A stretch of DNA of 64,000 nucleotides from Thermosynechococcus vestitus BP-1 (GTDB taxonomy: Bacteria > Cyanobacteriota > Cyanobacteriia > Thermosynechococcales > Thermosynechococcaceae): contig NC_004113.1 in assembly GCF_000011345.1 (NCBI RefSeq), positions 310,001 through 374,000 on the forward strand, written 5' to 3'. Both the position numbers and the translations under genes were made by a program. The notes under the pieces were generated by a model. It saw only the letters and a program-made list of their open reading frames with translations. It was not told where the DNA came from and ran no database searches. Shown piece by piece: positions 39,082 through 47,563 of the stretch; position 1 is the stretch's first letter, and each line of letters starts with the position of its first letter.

Positions 39082-39789
39082 ATGCTTTTTCACCTGATTC
39101 ATACTCCCTACTGGATTGTCTTGGGTATGGGGATCCTACTCTTTTTGACGGTGATCTTTGGGGAGGTGGGGGATGACGAGGTCGAGCTAGAGGGAGATGC
39201 CGATCCCTCGGAAATGGCGGTCGATGTCGAGGAGGGTATCTCATTTCTGGCGATGCTCCATTGGTTGGGGGTGGGGAGAGCGCCCCTCATCCTTTTGCTG
39301 GCCTTGGACTTTAGCCTTTTGGGCGTGCTGGGCTGGTTTTTGAATGTCCTCTTTTACACCTTGAGTGGCACTTGGCCAGGGGTGGTGTGGTCTGGCGTGA
39401 TTGCGATCGCTGCACTCCTTTTGGCACTGACCATTGGCGGTCTGTGTTCACGGCCTTTGGGACAGATTTTTGCTCAGTTTAGTGAAGATACCCGTCGCGA
39501 TCGCCTACTGGGGTGCAGTGGCCACGTCAGTTCTGCCCATATTCCCCGCAGCGGGACGGGCATTGGTCAAGTGAGTGTTTTGGATGCCAATGGCAATCGG
39601 CTGCTTGTGCCGGCAGTGCTGCCCCCTTGGGCAACGGTTACCCCCCAGCAGGGTCAGGAAGTTTTAATTATCGATCGCCAAGGGAATGAGTACATTGTTG
39701 TAACCAAAGACAGCTGGGATGAAGCCGCCTGGTTACGCCAGCACGGACACTCTCAGATGCCTCCGATCAAGGAGAGGGAAGACGCCTAG
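39082..39789 (+). CDS. YqiJ/NfeD-like membrane protein with OB fold
   Basis: A 235-residue protein with three hydrophobic helices (ILLFLTVIFGEVGDDEVE-type N-terminus; LILLLALDFSLLGVLGWFLN; VIAIAALLLALTIGGL) and a C-terminal beta domain (GCSGHVSSAHIPRSGTGIGQ, then VLIIDRQGNEYIVVTK) typical of OB-fold proteins of the YqiJ/NfeD group. Those proteins accompany flotillins in membrane microdomains, but no flotillin gene is present here. It follows the DUF1980-like gene by 4 bp. An acidic loop (EVGDDEVELEGDADPSE) sits between the first two helices. Confidence 0.75.
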   Translation: MLFHLIHTPYWIVLGMGILLFLTVIFGEVGDDEVELEGDADPSEMAVDVEEGISFLAMLHWLGVGRAPLILLLALDFSLLGVLGWFLNVLFYTLSGTWPGVVWSGVIAIAALLLALTIGGLCSRPLGQIFAQFSEDTRRDRLLGCSGHVSSAHIPRSGTGIGQVSVLDANGNRLLVPAVLPPWATVTPQQGQEVLIIDRQGNEYIVVTKDSWDEAAWLRQHGHSQMPPIKEREDA

Positions 39790-39800
39790 GAAATCCTGAA

Positions 39801-39873
39801 TGGGCGGTGAGGGACTCGAACCCCCGACAGCCTCGGTGTAAACGAGATACTCTACCAACTGAGTTAACCGCCC
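39801..39873 (-). tRNA. tRNA-Val (TAC)
   Basis: Minus strand: acceptor GGGCGGT/ACCGCCC, D arm ACTC-AGTTGGTA-GAGT, anticodon stem TCTCG/CGAGG with loop TTTACAC (anticodon TAC), T arm with GTTCGAGT and discriminator A. All stems pair well. Confidence 0.95.
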
Positions 39874-40058
39874 ACGTTCCAGAGGATCTATCATAGCAAA
39901 GGTATCGCCCATTTCTAAAATATCCCTCAGGGGGCCTAGCCTGCTCTCCAGGAGTTGAAGCAAGCCTGGGCAGGGAAAAGTGCTGTAGGTCAATAGAGTC
40001 ATCTCGTGCAAAGAAAATCCGCTAGGATCAACCTGTTGAGATCTGCAAGGAAGACCCT
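39874..40058. promoter_or_regulatory. Promoter region of txlA and tRNA-Val
   Basis: 185 bp between the divergent tRNA-Val and txlA. AGGAAG at 40048-40053 is the ribosome-binding site for ATG 40059. No other element stands out. Confidence 0.35.
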
Positions 40059-40607
40059 ATGGGAGCAGCAACGGCAGCCAGTGGTCAGCGGTTACGGAAT
40101 TTTGTGATTGCTGTTGTCGCCATTCTCATTAGTTTTGCCCTATTGGCTGGTTTAGGCAGTGACAATCAACCCCTCACCCTTGCCGAGCAAGCCAAACACG
40201 CTACCCCTTGGGAGGAGGCTCAAGTGAATGGCAAGCCGACACTTTTGGAGTTTTATGCCAACTGGTGCAGCACCTGTCGTTCGATGGCCAAGGATTTAGG
40301 GGAATTAAAGGCGCAATATCGCGATCGCGTGAACTTTGTCATGCTGAATGTGGACAACAGCAAGTGGCTACCGGAAATTGAGCAATTTAATGTGGATGGG
40401 ATTCCCCACTTTGTCTTTCTGAATCGGCAATTGGAACCCCAAGCGGTGGCGATCGGCCTCCAACCCAAGGAAGTGATGGCCAAAAATCTTGAAGCCCTCA
40501 GCAATGACCTCCCCTTGCCCTATGGTCAACTGACGGGTGAGATGTCGCAACTCCCCAGTCCCCTTGCCCGTCAACGCAGTGATGATCCCCGTAGTCATGG
40601 GGGCTAG
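40059..40607 (+). CDS. txlA: Membrane-anchored thioredoxin-like protein, TxlA/HCF164 type
   Basis: A 182-residue protein with an N-terminal membrane anchor (about 15-33, FVIAVVAILISFALLAGLG) and a thioredoxin domain carrying the redox motif WCSTC in LEFYANWCSTCRSMAKDL, plus the cis-proline loop DGIPHFVFLN. In chloroplasts HCF164 passes reducing power across the thylakoid for cytochrome b6f assembly, and cyanobacterial TxlA is its homologue. Start at ATG 40059 fits AGGAAG five bases upstream. The coiled-coil gene begins 3 bp after its stop. Confidence 0.9.
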   Translation: MGAATAASGQRLRNFVIAVVAILISFALLAGLGSDNQPLTLAEQAKHATPWEEAQVNGKPTLLEFYANWCSTCRSMAKDLGELKAQYRDRVNFVMLNVDNSKWLPEIEQFNVDGIPHFVFLNRQLEPQAVAIGLQPKEVMAKNLEALSNDLPLPYGQLTGEMSQLPSPLARQRSDDPRSHGG

Positions 40608-40610
40608 ACG

Positions 40611-40937
40611 GTGGAACCCCAAGATGAGGTGCGCCAAGTCTATGAAGAGACCCAGGCGCGGATCAACCAGCTTTACCGCGAGTATGAGCACATCAAAGCC
40701 ACCCAAGCCCGGTTGCAAGAACGTAACCCGGCTGCCCTCGATCAAGAGCGCGATCGCCTGCAACAGGAACTGCGGCAACTAGAGGCGGAGTTTGGCCTCA
40801 CCCTGCTTTTTCATTTAGGAGAGGCGGCCCAGGAACGTTGGCAAGAAATCCTCGCTCAAGAAAACTTTTGGCAATTTGTGCGCTTTGCCGGTTTGGGGTT
40901 TATCCTTGGCCTCCTTGTTAAGAGCCTGATGGGCTGA
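40611..40937 (+). CDS. Coiled-coil protein with C-terminal membrane helix
   Basis: A 108-residue protein starting at GTG 40611. Residues 5-75 are a charged coiled coil (QVYEETQARINQLYREYEHI) and the last 20 residues are hydrophobic (FVRFAGLGFILGLLVKSLMG), suggesting a tail anchor. It follows txlA by 3 bp and may be co-translated. Its end overlaps the convergent GNAT gene by 20 bases. Family not recognised. Confidence 0.65.
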   Translation: MEPQDEVRQVYEETQARINQLYREYEHIKATQARLQERNPAALDQERDRLQQELRQLEAEFGLTLLFHLGEAAQERWQEILAQENFWQFVRFAGLGFILGLLVKSLMG

Positions 40938-41406
40938 TCCTTAGGGCCGTTTGCCAGAGGCCAGGGCGAGAATCGGGAATGGGCACCGCGCCAACGGTCT
41001 TTGCATAAAACGCCTCTGAGGAGACCCAACCAATGACGGCATAGCCATAGCCGGCACTGCGCATTTGAGCCAAGGTTAACTGCAGGAGAAGGCGACCAAT
41101 TCCCCGTCCGCGGTGAGGTTCTGCCACAGCCATGGGTCCAAACAGTCCTAGGGCAGCGGCATCATAGCAGGCAAAGCCAAGCAGTTCACCCCCTTGAACG
41201 GCAATCAGTCCCCGTGGGGGGCGCTGGCTGAAGGCGATCGCCACCTCACTCCGCCAACCGGCACTAAAGCGATCGCCCACCCACTGCACAATCCAATCCA
41301 CTTCTGATCCCAAGGGCTGCCGATAGTGAACCCCCTGCTGTTGCTGTGCCATCACCGCAGGCCAATCCACCACCAGATCGTAGAGCCTGACCAGCATATC
41401 GGTCAT
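40918..41406 (-). CDS. GNAT-family N-acetyltransferase
   Basis: A 162-residue acetyl-CoA-dependent transferase. The acetyl-CoA loop is VAEPHRGRGIGRLLLQLTLA, matching the R/Q-x-x-G-x-G/A signature, preceded by GELLGFACYDAAALGLFGPM and followed by GYGYAVIGWVSSEAFYAKTV. Substrate unknown. It lies 19 bp downstream of aroF on the same strand and overlaps the convergent coiled-coil gene at its 3' end by 20 bases. Confidence 0.88.
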   Translation of the reverse strand: MTDMLVRLYDLVVDWPAVMAQQQQGVHYRQPLGSEVDWIVQWVGDRFSAGWRSEVAIAFSQRPPRGLIAVQGGELLGFACYDAAALGLFGPMAVAEPHRGRGIGRLLLQLTLAQMRSAGYGYAVIGWVSSEAFYAKTVGAVPIPDSRPGLWQTALRISPSGS

Positions 41407-41425
41407 TGGCTTTTTCCTACCTTTC

Positions 41426-42457
41426 CTAGCGGCTCAAACTGACAAGGGGACGTTGCAGCGTCTGCATCAACTCGTCAAACTGATCGGGGGTAAGGGATTG
41501 AGCACCATCGGAGAGGGCTTTTGCGGGGTTGGGGTGTACCTCAATCATCAGAGCATCAGCGCCTGCCGCCACCGCGGCTTTGGCCATTGCCGGCACAAAT
41601 TCTGCCCAGCCGGTACCATGGCTAGGGTCAATCATAATCGGTAGATGGGTTAGCTTGCGCAGCACAGGAATTGCCGCTAAATCCAAGGTATTGCGGGTAT
41701 ATTCGCGGTCAAAGGTACGAATGCCCCGTTCACAGAGAATCACATTGGGATTTCCTGCCGCCAGAATGTACTCCGCAGCCATCAACCATTCCTCAATAGT
41801 GGCGGACATGCCCCGTTTGAGGAGGACCGGCTTGGGTTGGGCACCCACCCGCTTTAGGAGCGAAAAATTTTGCATATTGCGGGCACCAATTTGCAGCACA
41901 TCAGCCACTTCAGCAATTTTGTCTAGATCCGCTGCATCCATGACTTCCGTAATGATGCCTAAACCGGTTGCTGCTTTTGCTGCCGCCAACAGTTCAAGGG
42001 CACTTTCGCCATGTCCCTGGAAGGCATAGGGGGAGGTACGGGGTTTGTAGGCACCGCCGCGCAGGAATTTGGCCCCCGCTGCTTTCACCCGCTGTGCGGT
42101 TTCAATGATCATGGTCTCATTCTCAACCGAGCAAGGCCCCGCCACCACCACCACATCATGTCCTTCGCCGAAAATAACCTCGCCATTGGGCGTGGGCACC
42201 ACCACTTCACTGGGTTCACCGTGGCGATACTCGCGGCTGGCGCGCTTGAAGGGCTGCTCAACCCGCAAGACGTGTTCAATCCAAGGGCTAATTTCTTGAA
42301 TCCGTAGGGGATCAAGTTCTGCTGTTTCGCCAACAAGGCCGATCACTACCTTGTGCTTACCCACAATTTTTTCAGGGGTCAATCCCCAACTTTGCATTTC
42401 ACTGCTGACCCGCTCAATTTCTTCACTGGGGGTGCCACTTCTTAGAACGATAATCAT
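41426..42457 (-). CDS. aroF: 3-deoxy-7-phosphoheptulonate (DAHP) synthase
   Basis: First shikimate-pathway enzyme, joining PEP and erythrose 4-phosphate. The 343-residue protein from ATG 42457 ([20 protein letters not shown]) has an N-terminal ferredoxin-like regulatory domain and the KDO8P-like barrel: [67 protein letters not shown] and [12 protein letters not shown]. This is the AroF/AroA(I-beta) type. The frame is open to 42544, but that part lies in the promoter region facing the amidase gene, so I use the internal ATG. Confidence 0.95.
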   Translation of the reverse strand: MIIVLRSGTPSEEIERVSSEMQSWGLTPEKIVGKHKVVIGLVGETAELDPLRIQEISPWIEHVLRVEQPFKRASREYRHGEPSEVVVPTPNGEVIFGEGHDVVVVAGPCSVENETMIIETAQRVKAAGAKFLRGGAYKPRTSPYAFQGHGESALELLAAAKAATGLGIITEVMDAADLDKIAEVADVLQIGARNMQNFSLLKRVGAQPKPVLLKRGMSATIEEWLMAAEYILAAGNPNVILCERGIRTFDREYTRNTLDLAAIPVLRKLTHLPIMIDPSHGTGWAEFVPAMAKAAVAAGADALMIEVHPNPAKALSDGAQSLTPDQFDELMQTLQRPLVSLSR

Positions 42458-42526
42458 CGGCTTGCTGATCCCAACTTTTCCGCTTAGGGTTTGATTGTAT
42501 TGTGCCAAATTGGTTGGATTCTGCCT

Positions 42527-43390
42527 ATGTCGGCTCGTTCCCAAGGCCTGCGGTTTCTGATTTCCCTAGCGATCGCCACCGTGGTTGTGCTCTCCCTTTG
42601 GAAGGTAATGATTGGCTCTATTCCCCAGGGGAATCTACCCCTCGATCTCAGCCAGGCCGTATCGATTGATGATCCAGAATTTGATAGGCCAACGGAATCC
42701 TTGCCTGCGTCTGCACCCGAGAATCCGCTGCTGCCTCTGCAGCGCAGTGACGGCGCCGCCTACGATCGCCTCTTTGCTCAAGTGCGCCAAGTTCATCAAC
42801 AGTGTGCGACTACTCCCCCTTGGTACAGTGTGCCTATCGATCCCACCAATTTTGGCGATCGCTACCGTACCGATCTTCGGGGTCAACTGCTGGATCATGA
42901 ACCCCTGATTGTTTTACATGAAACGGTGGACTCTGCCGCATCAGCCCTCAACTTTTTCCAAACGCCGCATCTGCGCGATGAAGAACAGGCGAGCTACCAT
43001 GAATTGATTACCCTCAACGGTTGGCTGCTGCACTTAGTGCCTTGGTCGAAGCGCGCCTATGGTGCCGGCAATTCCGCCTTTGGCAAGGAAGCGGCGCAAA
43101 CAAATCCCCGCCTTGCCCCTTCGGTGAATAATTTTGCCCTCCACTTTTCCCTAGAAACACCCCCCCAGGGGCGCCACAATGGCCCTAGCCATACTGGCTA
43201 CACCGATGCCCAATACCGCACCTTGGCGTGGCTAGTGGCGCAAACGGGTATTGATCGCCAACGGGTGACCACCCATGCAGCGGTCGATCGCTCCGGGGAA
43301 CGCATGGATCCGCGCAGCTTTGATTGGGTTAAATTTAATCGCTATTGGCAGCTCTATCGCGATCGCGCCTGTGGCGATTCCCTTCCCTAG
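42527..43390 (+). CDS. N-acetylmuramoyl-L-alanine amidase (Ami_2/PGRP fold)
   Basis: A 287-residue cell-wall hydrolase that cuts the bond between MurNAc and the peptide. [20 protein letters not shown] forms a signal anchor. The amidase domain has the first zinc histidine in [13 protein letters not shown], the segment [20 protein letters not shown], and the second zinc ligand in [21 protein letters not shown] chose ATG 42527 because it opens the signal anchor; the frame extends to 42491. Its 3' end overlaps the SDR gene by four bases, tail to tail. A decayed copy of its last 60 bases occurs at 44636-44697. Confidence 0.87.
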   Translation: MSARSQGLRFLISLAIATVVVLSLWKVMIGSIPQGNLPLDLSQAVSIDDPEFDRPTESLPASAPENPLLPLQRSDGAAYDRLFAQVRQVHQQCATTPPWYSVPIDPTNFGDRYRTDLRGQLLDHEPLIVLHETVDSAASALNFFQTPHLRDEEQASYHELITLNGWLLHLVPWSKRAYGAGNSAFGKEAAQTNPRLAPSVNNFALHFSLETPPQGRHNGPSHTGYTDAQYRTLAWLVAQTGIDRQRVTTHAAVDRSGERMDPRSFDWVKFNRYWQLYRDRACGDSLP

Positions 43391-44268
43391 AAGTAGCGAC
43401 CTAAGAATGTCTCTAGGGATTCAAAGGAAAGTTGAAAATAAGTTTGGGCACGCTCAATTTCACTGGCAGGGCAAAGACTTTCATAGGCCAACAGCGTCCG
43501 CAGCGTTCCAAGACTGGCGTCCAAATCGCGACTCATGACGCCGAGGAACTGGCGAGCACCATCAATGACACTCAGGGGCACTGTCATGACAAAGGGGCGC
43601 CTATTGAAAAAGCGACCAAGGCGATCAGCAATCTCTTGGCGGGTGAAAACCTCTGGATGCGCCATGCTAAAAATCGCTGGCTGACTGGCTTGACTGGCAA
43701 TGAGAATACAGCGGGCTAAATCGTCGGGACTGAGCAGTTGCAGCCGATGCTGCGGATCCCCAAGGACAATGTAAACCCCCGTCTGCTGAAAGCGCTCCGC
43801 AAGGGGAAGCAAACTTGACATTAGGGTAGGACAGCGAAAAATGCTGTAGTTGAGGCCACTGCTGATGAGCACCTGCTCAACTTCGTACTTGGCCTTGAGA
43901 AAGGGGGACTGCTGGCGATCGCCCGTCACCGCCAGAGGAGAAATCAGCGTTAGATAGCGCACCCCCTGCTCCTGAGCTGCCTGAATCACATCCAACGTGG
44001 CACGGTAATCAATGGCCTGGATGGCACGGCTCAGTAACTGACTGCCATGGCAGCAAATGACCGCTTCCACGCCCTTCATGGCCGCCTGAATATCGCGGGG
44101 CTGTTGCAGATCGCCGATAAAAATCTCAGCCCCCCATTCCTTGAGAAGCTCGTATTGGCTCGTTAGGCGCACAAATGCCCGTACAGGTAAACCCAACGTG
44201 ATACAGCGGCGCACCACCCGCAAACCCAGTTGTCCTGTGGCACCCGTAACCAAGTACATGAAGCGCAA
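43387..44268 (-). CDS. Ycf39-like atypical SDR (NmrA-like)
   Basis: A 293-residue Rossmann-fold protein. The NAD(P)-binding loop is YLVTGATGQLGLRVVRRCI, followed by IFIGDLQQPRDIQAAMKGVE and AVICCHGS. The active-site Tyr-Lys of classical SDRs is absent, as in NmrA/Ycf39 proteins. In cyanobacteria Ycf39 works with chlorophyll synthase and photosystem II assembly, but several paralogues exist and I cannot say which this is. The start is ATG 44268 or ATG 44259. Confidence 0.82.
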   Translation of the reverse strand: MRFMYLVTGATGQLGLRVVRRCITLGLPVRAFVRLTSQYELLKEWGAEIFIGDLQQPRDIQAAMKGVEAVICCHGSQLLSRAIQAIDYRATLDVIQAAQEQGVRYLTLISPLAVTGDRQQSPFLKAKYEVEQVLISSGLNYSIFRCPTLMSSLLPLAERFQQTGVYIVLGDPQHRLQLLSPDDLARCILIASQASQPAIFSMAHPEVFTRQEIADRLGRFFNRRPFVMTVPLSVIDGARQFLGVMSRDLDASLGTLRTLLAYESLCPASEIERAQTYFQLSFESLETFLGRYF

Positions 44269-44875
44269 CCATCAAAGGATTCTTGTCTCAGCGTGCCCTA
44301 GGGGGAGCCACAATGCAAGACTCTTCATTGACTACCAGGATGATTTTTGGTTGGATTGTCTTTTTATTGTCGGTTTTGGCGGAGGGGTTGTGAACCCACT
44401 GTTTGCTTTGGATAGGGGTAAAAGTGGCTGCCCCAAGCCCAACCTTCAAGATAAGGCAAGATAAGGCGAGTGCCTTGGCAGAGGATTCAGCAAACATGAC
44501 CGTGAAAAGCGTATCTGCCAAATAGCCTTGGCCTTTAAGAATGGCTAGGGCATTGAACAAAGGACAGTCCTATCCGGCAATAAAACTCGGAGCAAAAAGA
44601 AAAATCTTGCTTGGGGGAAGCGCACAGATCTAGCCAGCTTTGATTGGGTTCAATTTAGGCGCTGTTGGCAGCGCTATGGCATCGCCCCTGGGGAGACTGC
44701 AGAAACTAGACTTGGCCGCTCTGAGCACTAAACAACAATCTATATCTTTAATCTATATCTTTGGCACAAAACTTCAATCGGTGGAAGGAACGAGTGATAA
44801 CGTTGAAATCAACTTTGCCTATATTCCCTGCAATAGTATAGGATAAGGAAAACCGTAAAAACTGCTCAAGGGACT
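44269..44875. other. 607-bp non-coding region with gene remnants upstream of the dynamin island
   Basis: Contains three notable pieces. At 44313-44393 a 26-codon ORF (MQDSSLTTRMIFGWIVFLLS...) follows GGGGGAG. At 44636-44697 lies a decayed copy of the amidase 3' end (43316-43377), with 37 of the first 42 bases identical. From 44670 the sequence begins a long direct repeat shared with 48281 onward, including a 13-nt tandem doubling (44737-44762). I see no convincing gene of normal size here. Confidence 0.6.
44313..44393 (+). CDS. Possible 26-aa membrane micropeptide
   Basis: ATG 44313 is preceded by GGGGGAG five bases upstream. The 26-residue product has one hydrophobic helix (MIFGWIVFLLSVLA). 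It does not match any small photosystem or cytochrome b6f subunit that I can recall. It may be chance. Confidence 0.2.
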   Translation: MQDSSLTTRMIFGWIVFLLSVLAEGL

Positions 44876-47524
44876 ATGCAAGCGCCAAATCTCGTCTATC
44901 GGAAATTTCAGGCTGCGAGAGACGCGGCCCAAGGGTTCAAAGGTCAGTGGCAGCAATTCTCAAAGCGGTTCATTGATTGTCTTGAGCAGACCCAAAAGGC
45001 GGGGCAGGTGAAGGCGGACTTTCTCCAGCAATGCAAAGCTGACATTGCAGCACTTCACTCAAGTTTAGAGGAGGCGTTACAGGCACTCAACGCAAGGCTA
45101 GACAGCCCCCTACTCACCCTTGCCACCACCGGTACGACTAGCAGCGGCAAAAGTACCCTTGTCAACTTCCTCTGTGGTGCTGAACTTGTCCCTGTTGCCG
45201 TCAGTGAAATGAGCGCCGGCACCGTTACCCTTGAGGATGGCGACGTCCCCTCCCTGACCATTGAAGCCACACCGGGGGCCCTTTGGGAATGCGGCACTTG
45301 GGAAAACATTAGTGCAGCCACCATCTATGACAAGCTAGAGGAGGCAATGGTACAGTACCTAGACACCAAGGACACAAACCCTTCCCTAGCGCCCCCCAAA
45401 GCCAACATCACCTACCCCATCCAGTTTCTGCGGCAGCATCGGCACCAGTTGGGCCTGCCCTTTGGGACTCGTGTTCAGCTCCTTGACCTGCCCGGCTTTG
45501 CCTATGTGGGGGATGAGCGGAATGCCCAGATTATCCGTGAGCAATGTCGGCAGGCGCTATGCCTTGTCACCTACAACAGCGCTGAAACGGACGCCAAGAA
45601 AACCGAACAACTCCTTGAGGAAGTGGTGATCCAAGTCAAAAACCTAGGGGGGTCACCGGCACGGATGCTCTTTGTCCTCAATCGCATTGATGTGTTTCAG
45701 GAGGATAGAGACCCCCAGAAGTCGGAGCAGCGCTTTGTGAGCAAGACCGTTGGCCAGATCAAAGCTAAGCTTAAAGAGAAGTTGCCGGAGCATGAGGAGG
45801 CCATTGAGACGCTGAAGGTGCTGAAGCTGAGTGCCCGGGCGGCTTTGTATAGTCAACTCATCCAGCAAAGCGTAGGGGAAGAACGGGCAAAGATTTGTGA
45901 GCGGGCGGAGGAACAGCACAAAGCGTTAATTGGCGAAGACCTTTTAGAAGAGTTGCCCCGTAATCCAGCGAAATGGACTGATCACGATTGCCAGCGGGTG
46001 GCAGAGAGTCTGTGGGCAAATTCCTATGGTCAAGAACTCTTTAAGGAACTGGTTGAGCAAATTCAACAGCATTTTGCCGAGCTCGTCATTCCCCAAATTG
46101 TGGTGGACTTCAACAAGGGTGCAGCAAATAAGGTTCTAGAGTGGTGTACCCAAGAGGTCGATGCCATCTGCAACAGTATAGAAGAGAAGTATCGCCAAGA
46201 GTGTGAGAGGCTAGAGGAGACTGGGGTTCAACTTTCAGAGAAACTACAACAAGCGGGGAAAAACCTGAAGGTACCTTTTGAGGAGATGAAAGAGCTCATT
46301 ACCAGCCATTCACCCATTACCAACCATTCGATTGTGTTATTAGAATCTATTATGTTCGAATTTATTGGAAATAAAGAACAAACTGAGTGCGAACCCGAAG
46401 TTGATGATAATGATGATGATGAGTGGTCGGATAAAATACGGCAATGGCGCGATAAAATACAGCAATGGCATAGTCAGGTTGATGATGAGTGGAGGGATAA
46501 AATAAAGCTAGATGATGAAATATTACCTCTGATATACACTTGGAGACGTGAAGTATTCATCTCAATTGAGCAACTACTAGAGCAAGTTTACCTTTCTATA
46601 CAAGGTGGCAAGGTCGATTTTTCAGCGGATGTGAACCTTAAGCAGTTGCCACCCCCTGACCAGAAATACGTGCAGGAACTTGAGGAAACATTAAGAGAGT
46701 TCATTGAATTCATCAAGGCTATAGGTTATAACTGTGCAGACGTTGCTAAACAAGGAATGACCATTCGGCAAGAGACCCAGGGAGATTTCAAAATTATCTA
46801 CTTTCAGTCCATCATCAAAAATATCCAAAAGCGTCTTAGTGAGGTTATTGAAGTTCTTGTCAAAAGTGTTCTAGCTCGTGAGCAGGGTCCTATTTACGAC
46901 GTCGTGAGCCTCTTATTTAGAAACCATTTAGAATACCTACAGGAGAGTGCTCAGAGGATTGCCCCAGAGCTTGGGATTCAGTTCCCGATGAGTACTTTAA
47001 GTCAAGTTCAGAAAGAACTCAATTGGGACATCTCCCTAGAAAAAGCCTTTTCTCCAGAAGCAAAAGAGGCGACATGGACCGCTATTGAAACAAGGAAAAC
47101 AAGACCTTGGTGGCTGCTCCGGTTGATTGAAATAGAAACAAAAGTAACTGTACAAAAGTCTGGCTTAGAGCTTGAAGTTCCCAGCATGGAAAAGCTCTGT
47201 GAAGACTGGATCGCTGCCTGTAAAGAGCGGGTGGAGGAGTACTTAGTGCCCGCATATCTTGATTGGTTTATAGAGCAAACCGATTTGCTCACAGAACAAG
47301 CGAATGAATATCAGCAAGCGGTACTAGAGCGCTATCGCTCTAAATTAAGCGAATGCCGCCAAGCGCTCAGCATAGATTATGAAACCCGCAAGCAGTTTTG
47401 GGAGCCAATGCGCACAAGTGTGGCTGAGCTAGAACAAGAGCGACCTTCTTGGGATAAGATTAAGCAGTCTGAAAATGCTGGAGTAACGTCCATTGATCTA
47501 AACGCTGAAACTAGCTCAGTATAG
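44876..47524 (+). CDS. Dynamin-like GTPase, copy 1 (882 aa)
   Basis: A large GTPase of the dynamin superfamily. G1 is GTTSSGKST (86-94), G3 DLPGFAYVGD (from 204), and G4 NRID (269-272); SAGTVTLEDGD may supply the G2 threonine. Long charged helices before (1-75) and after the G domain are consistent with the bundle and stalk of bacterial dynamin-like proteins, which remodel or tether membranes. A very acidic patch (EVDDNDDDEW) lies near 510. No transmembrane segment is obvious. The downstream small gene starts 39 bp later. Residues 1-719 equal copy 2 exactly; the rest is diverged. Cellular role unknown; membrane or antiphage functions are only possibilities. Confidence 0.85.
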   Translation: MQAPNLVYRKFQAARDAAQGFKGQWQQFSKRFIDCLEQTQKAGQVKADFLQQCKADIAALHSSLEEALQALNARLDSPLLTLATTGTTSSGKSTLVNFLCGAELVPVAVSEMSAGTVTLEDGDVPSLTIEATPGALWECGTWENISAATIYDKLEEAMVQYLDTKDTNPSLAPPKANITYPIQFLRQHRHQLGLPFGTRVQLLDLPGFAYVGDERNAQIIREQCRQALCLVTYNSAETDAKKTEQLLEEVVIQVKNLGGSPARMLFVLNRIDVFQEDRDPQKSEQRFVSKTVGQIKAKLKEKLPEHEEAIETLKVLKLSARAALYSQLIQQSVGEERAKICERAEEQHKALIGEDLLEELPRNPAKWTDHDCQRVAESLWANSYGQELFKELVEQIQQHFAELVIPQIVVDFNKGAANKVLEWCTQEVDAICNSIEEKYRQECERLEETGVQLSEKLQQAGKNLKVPFEEMKELITSHSPITNHSIVLLESIMFEFIGNKEQTECEPEVDDNDDDEWSDKIRQWRDKIQQWHSQVDDEWRDKIKLDDEILPLIYTWRREVFISIEQLLEQVYLSIQGGKVDFSADVNLKQLPPPDQKYVQELEETLREFIEFIKAIGYNCADVAKQGMTIRQETQGDFKIIYFQSIIKNIQKRLSEVIEVLVKSVLAREQGPIYDVVSLLFRNHLEYLQESAQRIAPELGIQFPMSTLSQVQKELNWDISLEKAFSPEAKEATWTAIETRKTRPWWLLRLIEIETKVTVQKSGLELEVPSMEKLCEDWIAACKERVEEYLVPAYLDWFIEQTDLLTEQANEYQQAVLERYRSKLSECRQALSIDYETRKQFWEPMRTSVAELEQERPSWDKIKQSENAGVTSIDLNAETSSV

Positions 47525-47563
47525 GAAATACTCGTTAATCAAAAGTGGCAGGAGGATTATTAC

